From: JAJKJG01 sp036386395
GTDB taxonomy: Bacteria > Pseudomonadota > Alphaproteobacteria > Rhizobiales > Beijerinckiaceae
Assembly (NCBI GenBank): GCA_036386395.1
Contig: DASVVU010000128.1
Location: forward strand, 1-5,575
Length of the DNA stretch: 5,575 bases
Reading direction: 5' to 3'
Under the pieces are notes generated by a model. It searched no databases. It was not told the DNA's origin and worked only from the letters and a program-made list of their open reading frames with translations. Positions 1 through 5,575 of this stretch are shown here, piece after piece (the first letter of the stretch is position 1; every line of letters begins with the position of its first letter). Both the position numbers and the translations under genes were made by a program.

Positions 1-779
1 CCGCGCCGGGCGAGCTGGCGCGTCATGGTGCGCACGAAGCTCGCGAGGCCCGGGTCCTGGATCAGCGCCCTGTCGCCACGCGCCTTCGCACCCGCGGCCT
101 CCAAGGCGAGGAAGGCCTCGACGGCGTCGCGGACCTCGGCCGGGGTGCGGGCCTGCGCCGTCCTGAGCGATCCGCCCAAAGAGGTCTCGGCGCGCGGGAC
201 CGCGGCGGTCGCGAGCACATGGCCCTGAGGCAGGCGCTCGAGGCGGCGGCGGCTCGCGGCGGCCGCCGCCGCGAAGCGTTCGGCAATCGGGCCGTCCGCC
301 GGCAGGCCCGCGAGCACGAGGCTCGCGCAGCGCGACCCGCGGGCGGCGCAGAACGACAGTGCCGCGCCGAGCACGGCCTCCGGCCGCTCGCGGTCGATGA
401 GGGCCGGCGCGACAGGCAGTGCCGCGGGACGCCACAGGCGCACCTCGCCCGGCGCGAGGGGCACGCGGGGCATCAGGACGGGCAAGAGCCCCACGAGCCG
501 CCGTGGGCTCTGTTGCCAGACGAGGATGAGGCCCGCCTGACGCCCGTCCGGAAGGTGCTGGAGGGCGGGCAGGAGAACGTCCGGATGGGCGAAGAGGGCG
601 GGCTCGACCGCACGCCCGGCGAGATCGTGCCAAGCTTTGAGGTCGGCGCCGACTTCGGCCGCGCCGCGCAGGTCGACTTCGTATCCGCTTCCGGGCGCCG
701 CCCAGGCCGGGCGCGGACGGGGAGGCGGGGATTGGGAGACCGGAACGGCCCCGAACAACGCCGACGACCGCGCTTCCAT
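1..779 (-). CDS. CelD/BioF2-like GNAT N-acetyltransferase, C-terminus cut off by the window edge
   Basis: An uninterrupted minus-strand frame opens with ATG at 779-777 and is still open after 259 codons at the left edge, so stop codon and C-terminus are missing. The translation begins MEARSSALFGAVPVSQ and has a proline-rich stretch (about 17-29). It then shows features I recall from the CelD/BioF2-like acetyltransferase group: a W-H-D-L-A-G-R-A segment (50-57) followed by EPALFAHPDVLLPAL (59-73), LILVWQQSPRRLVGLLPV (84-101), and FLALEAAGAKARGDRALIQDPG (222-243, first and last residues F and G), which resembles the family's FLxLExxGWKG motif. Family members are usually near 380-400 residues, so roughly a third is missing. 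The start is supported by AGGA three bases upstream and AAAGGG further up. The family moves acyl groups, often in polysaccharide or envelope contexts; the substrate cannot be read here. It lies 90 bases after cobW on the same strand. The family call is from motif memory. Confidence 0.72.
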   Translation of the reverse strand, partial: MEARSSALFGAVPVSQSPPPRPRPAWAAPGSGYEVDLRGAAEVGADLKAWHDLAGRAVEPALFAHPDVLLPALQHLPDGRQAGLILVWQQSPRRLVGLLPVLMPRVPLAPGEVRLWRPAALPVAPALIDRERPEAVLGAALSFCAARGSRCASLVLAGLPADGPIAERFAAAAAASRRRLERLPQGHVLATAAVPRAETSLGGSLRTAQARTPAEVRDAVEAFLALEAAGAKARGDRALIQDPGLASFVRTMTRQLARR

Positions 780-869
780 GATCCTGAACCCTTTAAGTGT
801 GCCGGAACGGGACAAAAGCTCCGGTCCGGCGCCTCATGGCGTTCACGATTCAAGAACCGTTCCGCATCT
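780..869 (-). other. Intergenic gap between cobW-like gene and acetyltransferase, with hairpin-forming repeats
   Basis: This 90-base gap holds an imperfect inverted repeat at 801-830. On the transcribed strand GCCGGACCGG pairs with CCGTTCCGGC (nine pairs, one internal mismatch) around a ten-base loop. The 3' arm is also an exact 8-base reverse complement of 857-864 (CGGAACGG on the transcript), so two mutually exclusive hairpins are possible. No run of T follows either hairpin, so a classical intrinsic terminator is not supported. I see no convincing -35/-10 pair. AAAGGG and AGGA precede the acetyltransferase ATG and can serve as ribosome binding site. Confidence 0.4.
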
Positions 870-2045
870 TCAGCCCGGCCGCCGCAGAGCGAGGGGGTTG
901 TCGGTCAGCGCCGCGGCGTCGGGGGTGTCGACAGCGGGCTTGCCGAGAAAGGCGTCCCAGAGGCGCTCGACGAAGCTCTTGTCGAGGTCCTTGACGATGA
1001 AGACGAGGCGGCTGCGGCGGTCGCTGTCGGGCCAGGCCGGCAGCACGGCCGGCACGTGGAAGACGTGCTGCACCCCGTGGATCACGACCGGCCGCTCGGG
1101 ATCGTCGGCGAGCGCGACGAGGCCCTTGACCCGCAAAAGCTTCGGGCCGTGGGCGGAGCGCAGGAGGTCGAGGAACAGGTCGAAGGCGCCCCGGGAAATA
1201 GGCGTGTCGCTCGCAAGCGCGAAGGCGCGGATGCGGGCGTCGTGGCGGTTCACGTCGTGACGACGGGGATCATGATGGTGGTGATCATCGTGACGATGAT
1301 GTTCGTCATCGTGCCCGTGCACGGCCGCGTGCGAGCGCCGCTCCGCCGCCTCGACCGCCTCGGCCGAGAGCCAGGCGCGCACGTCGGCGATCTTGCCCGC
1401 CGGGTCGAACAGGCCCGTGCCGACGAGCCGCTCGGCCGGCACGGCGCCGTGCTCGGCCACAAGAATCTCGGCGCCGGGGTTGAGGGTATGCAGGCGCGCC
1501 TCGAGGGCGGACAGCGCCGCCGCGCGGTCCGCCAGAAGATCGGCCTTCGTCACGACGATTTTTTCCGCGACGGCCGCCTGTCGCACCGCCTCCTCGTGCC
1601 CGTCGAGGGTCGCGGGGCCGTTCACGGCGTCGACGACGGTGACCACGCCTTCGAGAGCGTAACGCAGCGAGAGATAGGGGTGGTAGAGCACGGCGTGCAG
1701 AATCGGGGCTGGGTCGGCGAGGCCGGTGGTCTCGATGATCACGCGCCGGAAGGGGGCGATGCGGCCGTTGTCGCGCCGGCGCAGGAGGTCCTCCAGGGTC
1801 TGGACGAGATCGCCGCGCACGGTGCAGCACAGGCACCCGGCCGAGAGGAGAATCATGCCGTCCTCGACGGCCTCGACGAGGAGGTGGTCGAGGCCGATCT
1901 CGCCGAACTCGTTGACGATCACGACGGTGTCCGACAGCCCCGGGTCGCGCAGGAGCCTGTTCAGGAGCGTCGTCTTGCCGGCGCCCAGAAAGCCCGTGAG
2001 CACGGTGAGCGGGATCGGCGGGAGGGGGCCGCGAGGCTCGGTCAT
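870..2045 (-). CDS. CobW/G3E-family metallochaperone GTPase with His-rich loop
   Basis: This 391-residue protein is a complete cytoplasmic G3E-family P-loop GTPase, the group that uses GTP hydrolysis to hand metal (zinc, cobalt, others) to client proteins. Visible motifs in order: Walker A GFLGAGKTT (18-26), NEFGEIGLD (45-53), the metal-binding CLCC (71-74) inside SAGCLCCTVRGDL, ETTGLADPAP (105-114) as the Walker B/switch region, and TKAD (166-169) as the guanine-specificity NKxD motif with the Thr variant common in YjiA-like members. A histidine-rich insert at 239-268 joins the GTPase core to a C-terminal CobW_C domain (about 272-378), which contains LLRVKGLVAL and VIHGVQHVFH. The ATG overlaps the stop of the upstream transporter gene as ATGA and has no clear Shine-Dalgarno, suggesting translational coupling. 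The client and metal are unknown: no cobalamin genes are nearby, and no Zur-type operator was seen upstream of the pair. The name cobW would therefore overstate what is known. Family call is very secure. Confidence 0.95.
   Translation of the reverse strand: MTEPRGPLPPIPLTVLTGFLGAGKTTLLNRLLRDPGLSDTVVIVNEFGEIGLDHLLVEAVEDGMILLSAGCLCCTVRGDLVQTLEDLLRRRDNGRIAPFRRVIIETTGLADPAPILHAVLYHPYLSLRYALEGVVTVVDAVNGPATLDGHEEAVRQAAVAEKIVVTKADLLADRAAALSALEARLHTLNPGAEILVAEHGAVPAERLVGTGLFDPAGKIADVRAWLSAEAVEAAERRSHAAVHGHDDEHHRHDDHHHHDPRRHDVNRHDARIRAFALASDTPISRGAFDLFLDLLRSAHGPKLLRVKGLVALADDPERPVVIHGVQHVFHVPAVLPAWPDSDRRSRLVFIVKDLDKSFVERLWDAFLGKPAVDTPDAAALTDNPLALRRPG
1239..1331 (-). other. Histidine-rich metal-binding loop inside the G3E GTPase
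   Basis: Residues 239-269 of the GTPase contain 12 histidines interspersed with Asp, Glu and Arg, including the run DDHHHHD. The DNA is correspondingly low complexity, made of CAT/CAC/GAT/GAC codons. Such loops between the GTPase core and the C-terminal domain are known in this family and usually bind zinc, nickel or cobalt, either for storage or for delivery. That this one binds metal is inferred from composition. Confidence 0.85.
2042..2045 (-). other. ATGA stop/start overlap between transporter and GTPase genes
   Basis: On the minus strand bases 2045-2042 read ATGA: ATG starts the GTPase and TGA ends the transporter. The bases just upstream (CCTTAAGCCGACCTC) contain no good Shine-Dalgarno. 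Termination-reinitiation by the ribosome finishing the transporter gene is therefore the likely way the GTPase is translated. Confidence 0.9.
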
Positions 2046-2941
2046 GAGGTCGGCTTAAGGTCCGGGGCGCGGGCGCGGCGCCGGTCGGCCGTCACATTGG
2101 TCAAGATCGCGGCGAGCACAAGGGCGCCGCCGGCGAGTTGGAGCCAGGACAGGCGCTCTCCCAGCACCGCGGCGGACGCGAGCGCCGCCACCACCGGCTC
2201 GGCGCAAAAGGCGATGCCGGCGACGACGGCTGACGAGCGCGCGAGCGCCGCGAACTGGAACGCGAAGCCGAGCACGTAAGCCCCGATCGTCACCGCGACC
2301 GCGATCGGCGCCGCGAGCAGCGCCTGAGGCGGGATGAGCGCCCCGGCCGCGAGGCCGATCACGGCGCTCGCCGGCAGCACCAGGATGTGGATCCAGAAGA
2401 CCTTGGCGATGGCACCGGTGCGCCGGCAGCGGGAGGCCGCGAAGAACTGCACCGCCGTCGCGACGCTGGCGAGCCCGGCGAGCACGAGGCCTCGGAGGTC
2501 GAGGCCCTTGAACGCCGGCCCGACCACGAGCACCACGCCCGCGACGGCGAGCGCCGTGACGGCGAGAAGGGTCGCCGTGATCCGGGTCCCGTCCACGAGG
2601 GGGCTGAGCAGCACGATCAGCACCGGGTAAGTGTAGAAGACCGTCACTGCCACGGTGACCGGAATGAAGGCGACGGAGGAGAGGTAGGCCGCGCCGAGCG
2701 CCGCCGTCGCGAGCCCCGCGACGACGAGCGCCCTCCCCTCGCCGGGCGCGACCCTTAGGGAGGCCCGCCGCAGCGCCGCGACGGCGGCGACGATGACGAG
2801 CATCAGGAACACCCGGTAGAACACGAAGGCCACGCCCGAGACGCCGCTGTCGGCGGCGAGGCGGGCCGAGACGATGTTGACCCCGTAGAGCGACGCCGCC
2901 GCGAGCGCGAAGAAGAGGCCGGACAGGCCGGAGGGCGTCAT
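2042..2941 (-). CDS. EamA/DMT-superfamily inner-membrane transporter
   Basis: The 299-residue product is the usual length for a two-repeat EamA (RhaT/YdcZ-like) carrier of the drug/metabolite transporter superfamily. Ten hydrophobic segments are visible, at about 5-28, 36-57, 70-90, 94-115, 122-142, 150-170, 181-200, 210-230, 237-260 and 266-284, with basic residues (RR, RRR) in the short loops and at the C-terminus. Family hallmarks are FYTYPVLIVLLSPL (102-115) closing the first repeat and CAEPVVAALASAAVLGERLS (246-265) in the second, where the glutamate-proline and GE(R/K) motifs are typical. DMT carriers move amino acids, nucleobases, drugs or other small metabolites; the sequence does not reveal substrate or direction. 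The start at 2941 gives a first helix right after a short N-terminus, and AAGG lies eight bases upstream. Its stop overlaps the start of the G3E GTPase gene, so the two are very probably one operon. Confidence 0.93.
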   Translation of the reverse strand: MTPSGLSGLFFALAAASLYGVNIVSARLAADSGVSGVAFVFYRVFLMLVIVAAVAALRRASLRVAPGEGRALVVAGLATAALGAAYLSSVAFIPVTVAVTVFYTYPVLIVLLSPLVDGTRITATLLAVTALAVAGVVLVVGPAFKGLDLRGLVLAGLASVATAVQFFAASRCRRTGAIAKVFWIHILVLPASAVIGLAAGALIPPQALLAAPIAVAVTIGAYVLGFAFQFAALARSSAVVAGIAFCAEPVVAALASAAVLGERLSWLQLAGGALVLAAILTNVTADRRRARAPDLKPTS

Positions 2942-3088
2942 GGGGACCTTGCGCAGATGCGGCGAGAAGTTCCTCTCTCCTCGCTTGCCGGAGGCCGGCT
3001 CGGTGAAGGCATGCGGGTGAGAGAGACTGTGTTGCTGATCAAGCGGTTGGCCCCGACCCTCTCCTCGTAAGCAGGAAGAGAAGAATGC
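2942..3088 (-). other. 147-base intergenic region between flavoprotein and transporter genes
   Basis: This is the largest gap in the window and the likeliest place for a terminator of the flavoprotein gene and a promoter for the transporter/GTPase pair. An imperfect hairpin at 3059-3080 lies eight bases beyond the flavoprotein stop (CTCTTCCT and AGGAGAG arms, one bulged base, loop GCTTACG), but no T-run follows. A smaller GCCGG-CCT-CCGGC stem sits at 2987-2999. TTGATC at about 3039-3034 could be a -35 element, but no matching -10 stands at the right distance. No Zur-like palindrome was found. The regulatory reading is therefore weak. Confidence 0.3.
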
Positions 3089-5539
3089 CTACATCCGCGT
3101 GCGGGCCGAGGTGGGATCGTACGGCGCCTTGAGGCCCGCCCGCACGGGGGCGCGCACGCCTGCGATCTCGATCTCGAAGCGGCCGGCGTCGAGCCAGGCG
3201 GCGTCGATGGCCTCGCTTCCCGACGATACGTAGGCAAGGGCCACGACGCGGCCGACGGCGGCGCCGAAGGCGGCGGATGCGACCTCGCCGACCGGGCGGC
3301 CGTCGCGCAGCACCAGTTCGCCGCCGTGGGCGAGCGGCGCGTCCGGATCGACGGCCATGAGGGAGACGCAGCGCCGCTTGAGCGGCTTCGCCTTCGCGGC
3401 GACGAGCGCGTCCCGCCCCAAAAAATCGCCCTTGTCGAGGCGCACGGCGAAGCCGAGACCGGCTTCCCAAGGGGTGTAATCCGGCGTCAGCTCCCGGCCC
3501 CAGGCGCGGTAGCCCTTCTCCAGGCGCAGGCCCTCGATGGCGTAGTAGCCGGCGTCCACGAGGCCGAATTCGGCCCCCGCCTCGGTCAGCGTGTCGTAGA
3601 CCGTCGCGGCGAACTCGGTCGGCACGAACAGCTCGAAGCCGAGCTCGCCGACGTAGGTGCGCCGCGAGGCCCACACCGTCGCGTAGCCGACGTCGACCTC
3701 GCGGATCGCGCCGAACGGGAAGGCGGCGTTGCTTAAATTCGCGCGGCTGACGCGCGAAAGGAGCTCGCGCGAGCGCGGGCCCATGACGGCGATCACGGCG
3801 TAGGCCGAGGTCACGTCGGCGAGCGTCGCGCGGGCGTCCTCGGGGATATGACGGCGGATCCAGTCGGCGTCGCGGACGGCCTGGGCCGTGCCGGTGACGA
3901 TCAGGAAGCTGTCGCGGGCAAGCCGCGCGATGGTCACGTCGCTCTCGAAGGTGCCCCGCGCGTTGAGGAGGCCGGTGTAGACCGTTTCGCCGACCGGCAC
4001 CGCGACGTCGTTGGCGGTCAGGCCCTGCAGCACGCTCTCGGCGTCGCGGCCCTGGACGAGAAGCTTCGCGAAGGAGGTGAGGTCGAAGACCGCGACGCCC
4101 TCGCGGGCCGCGCGCTGCTCGGCCATCACCGTGTCGAACCAGTTCTGGCGCTCGAACGAATAGGCGATGGTGCGCTCGCCGTCGCTCCGGGCAAAATAGT
4201 TCGGCCGCTCCCAGCCCATCTTGGAGCCGAACACGGCGCCCCGCGTCTCGAGGCGGTCGTAAAGAGGCGAGCGCCGGAACGGCCGCGCCGAGGCGAGCTC
4301 GCGGTTCGGCCACGGCATCATGTAGTGGAGGCCGAGCACCTCGCCGACGCGCGAGCGCAGCCAGGTGTCGTTGCCGTTGAAGCGGGCGAAGCGGCGGATG
4401 TCGACGGGCCAGAGGTCGAGCGACGGCTCGCCGCCGACGATCCACTCGGCCAAGGCTTTTCCGGCCCCTCCCCCGCTCGCGATGCCGATGGAGTTGAAGC
4501 CCGCTGCGACGAAGAAATTCTTCAGCTCCGGCGCCTCGCCGATGATGAAGTTGTTGTCGGGGGTGAAGCTCTCGGGGCCGTTGACGAAGGTCTTGATCTC
4601 GGCGTCATGCAGGGCCGGCACGCGGACGAGCGCGTTCTCCATCAGGATCTGGAACTGGTCCCAGTCGTCGGGGAGGAGCTGGAACTCGAACGGCTCCGGG
4701 ATGCCGTCCGTCGCCCACGGCTTCGCGACCGGCTCGAAGCCGCCGACGAGGAGGCCGCCGACCTCCTCCTTGACGTAGATGTAGCCGTCGGGGTCGCGCA
4801 TCACCGGCAGGTCCGGATGCACGCCGGGGATTTTTCCCGTGACGACGTACATGTGCTCGGCGGAGTGCAGCGGCACGGTGACGCCGCAGAGGCGCCCGAC
4901 CGCCTTCGCCCACTGCCCGGCGCAGTTGACGACGACCTCGGCCTCGATCGGCCCATGCGCGGTCTCGACGCCTGAGGCGCGGCCGTCCTTGACGCGGATG
5001 CCCGTGACCTTGGTCTTCTCGAAGATGCGGGCGCCGCGCATGCGGGCGCCCTTGGCCAACGCCTGCGTCACGTCGGCGGGGTTCGCCTTGCCGTCGCTCG
5101 GCAGCCACAGGGCGCCGAGAAGATCGTCCGTCGCCATGACGGGATAGCGCTCGGCCGCCTCCTTGACCGAGATCACCTCGCACGGCACCCCCTGCGCCGT
5201 CGCCGAGGCGGCGACGCGGCGCAGGAGCGTCATGCGCTCGGGGGTGCGGGCCACGATGATCGAGCCGCACTGCTTCCAACCGGTGGCGAGCCCCGTCTCG
5301 GCCTCGAGGCGGGAGTAGAGGTCGATCGAGCGCTGGACGAGGCGCGTCATGTTCTGGTGCGCGCGCAGCTGCCCGACGAGCCCCGCCGCGTGCCACGTCG
5401 TCCCGCACGAGAGCCGCCCCTGCTCCAGCAGCACCACGTCGCGCCGGCCCATCTCGGCCAAGTGATAGGCGACGGAGCAGCCGACCACGCCGCCGCCGAC
5501 GATGACGATCTCGGCGGACGAAGGAATGTCAGCGCTCAT
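3089..5539 (-). CDS. Dimethylglycine/sarcosine dehydrogenase-like FAD oxidoreductase with folate-binding GcvT domain
   Basis: The 816-residue protein has the full domain order of dimethylglycine and sarcosine dehydrogenases. An FAD-binding DAO domain (about 10-367) has the Rossmann motif VGGGVVG (14-20) and TTWHAAGL (47-54), whose His50 matches the histidine that carries covalent FAD in this family. The domain closes with FVAAGFNSIGIASGGGAGKA (343-362). An FAO_M linker follows (about 370-425), then a GcvT/aminomethyltransferase-like domain (about 428-705, with FDLTSFAKLLVQG at 485-497 and GRELTPDYTPWEAGLGF at 681-697) and a GcvT C-terminal barrel (about 718-808). Such enzymes oxidatively demethylate an N-methyl amine and pass the one-carbon unit to tetrahydrofolate as 5,10-methylene-THF, with electrons leaving through FAD. 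There is no signal peptide, so it should be cytoplasmic. The start gives a short MSADIPSSAE leader directly before the first FAD strand; a GGGG stretch is the only upstream ribosome-site candidate. The exact substrate (dimethylglycine, sarcosine or another methylated amine) cannot be settled from sequence. Confidence 0.92.
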   Translation of the reverse strand: MSADIPSSAEIVIVGGGVVGCSVAYHLAEMGRRDVVLLEQGRLSCGTTWHAAGLVGQLRAHQNMTRLVQRSIDLYSRLEAETGLATGWKQCGSIIVARTPERMTLLRRVAASATAQGVPCEVISVKEAAERYPVMATDDLLGALWLPSDGKANPADVTQALAKGARMRGARIFEKTKVTGIRVKDGRASGVETAHGPIEAEVVVNCAGQWAKAVGRLCGVTVPLHSAEHMYVVTGKIPGVHPDLPVMRDPDGYIYVKEEVGGLLVGGFEPVAKPWATDGIPEPFEFQLLPDDWDQFQILMENALVRVPALHDAEIKTFVNGPESFTPDNNFIIGEAPELKNFFVAAGFNSIGIASGGGAGKALAEWIVGGEPSLDLWPVDIRRFARFNGNDTWLRSRVGEVLGLHYMMPWPNRELASARPFRRSPLYDRLETRGAVFGSKMGWERPNYFARSDGERTIAYSFERQNWFDTVMAEQRAAREGVAVFDLTSFAKLLVQGRDAESVLQGLTANDVAVPVGETVYTGLLNARGTFESDVTIARLARDSFLIVTGTAQAVRDADWIRRHIPEDARATLADVTSAYAVIAVMGPRSRELLSRVSRANLSNAAFPFGAIREVDVGYATVWASRRTYVGELGFELFVPTEFAATVYDTLTEAGAEFGLVDAGYYAIEGLRLEKGYRAWGRELTPDYTPWEAGLGFAVRLDKGDFLGRDALVAAKAKPLKRRCVSLMAVDPDAPLAHGGELVLRDGRPVGEVASAAFGAAVGRVVALAYVSSGSEAIDAAWLDAGRFEIEIAGVRAPVRAGLKAPYDPTSARTRM

Positions 5540-5575
5540 GCGGCCCCGGCGTTTTTGGATGATGGATCGGGGCTG
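5540..5575 (-). promoter_or_regulatory. Partial 5' leader of the flavoprotein gene with a possible ribosome-site hairpin
   Basis: Only 36 bases lie upstream of the flavoprotein ATG inside the window. On the transcript GCCCCG (5573-5568) is complementary to CGGGGC (5548-5543). The second copy includes the only Shine-Dalgarno-like G-run, so pairing could mask the ribosome binding site. Six GC pairs across a 19-base loop can arise by chance in DNA this rich in G and C. No promoter is visible in so short a stretch. Confidence 0.2.

Noticed and set aside
473..853. Minus-strand 126-codon frame starting in the gap upstream of the acetyltransferase
   Set aside because: It overlaps the acetyltransferase frame almost entirely, is Ser/Pro/Arg-rich and has no family resemblance. 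The acetyltransferase frame is longer and carries recognisable motifs.
780..869. Possible EcfG-type stress promoter from the GGAAC and CGTT elements in the gap
   Set aside because: On neither strand are GGAAC and CGTT/GTT separated by the required 16-17 bases.
1255..1320. CAT/GAT-rich tract as a tandem repeat or microsatellite
   Set aside because: The units are irregular and are explained by the His/Asp-rich coding loop of the GTPase; there is no exact tandem period.
219..2279. Very long plus-strand open frame (686 codons) opposite the GTPase gene and its neighbours
   Set aside because: It crosses three well-supported minus-strand genes. Its product is Arg/Gly/Ala-rich with no recognisable domain, and long antisense frames are expected in GC-rich genes with biased third positions.
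3039..4445. Minus-strand 468-codon frame overlapping the flavoprotein gene in another frame
   Set aside because: It is extremely Arg/Pro-rich and has no motif; the overlapping frame encodes intact GcvT and FAO_M domains.
3848..4975. Plus-strand open frame of 375 codons within the flavoprotein gene
   Set aside because: It lies wholly opposite a conserved multi-domain enzyme, and its low-complexity Ala/Arg/Asp/Val composition is typical of an antisense shadow.

Overview
The window is a very GC-rich piece of bacterial chromosome. Four protein-coding genes are packed head to tail, all on the minus strand. Base composition (strong G/C preference at third codon positions), compact spacing and the protein families fit an alphaproteobacterium, most likely of the Hyphomicrobiales (Methylobacterium, Microvirga, Bosea and relatives). 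That placement is inferred from style; no marker gene is present to prove it.

In transcription order (right to left): (1) 5539-3089 encodes a complete 816-residue flavoprotein of the dimethylglycine/sarcosine dehydrogenase type. It has an N-terminal FAD oxidoreductase domain with a TTWHAAGL motif for covalent flavin, a linker domain, and a C-terminal folate-binding GcvT-like half. (2) After a 147-base gap, 2941-2042 encodes a 10-helix EamA/DMT-family transporter. (3) Overlapping it by four bases (ATGA), 2045-870 encodes a CobW/G3E-family metallochaperone GTPase with intact P-loop, CxCC metal motif and a histidine-rich loop. (4) After a 90-base gap, an open frame from 779 runs off the left edge at base 1. 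It encodes at least 259 residues of a CelD/BioF2-like GNAT acetyltransferase and lacks its C-terminus.

The transporter and the metallochaperone are the only pair tied together by sequence (translational overlap without a clear Shine-Dalgarno before the second gene), so they are probably made together. The flavoprotein belongs to one-carbon catabolism of N-methylated glycines and may be a separate transcription unit. The acetyltransferase could be read through from cobW or have its own start; hairpin-forming repeats lie between them. There are no RNA genes, mobile elements, CRISPR arrays or gene-free stretches above 300 bases. I see no strong evidence of an undescribed system; the most useful observations are the coupled transporter/GTPase pair, the His-rich loop, and alternative hairpins ahead of the acetyltransferase.
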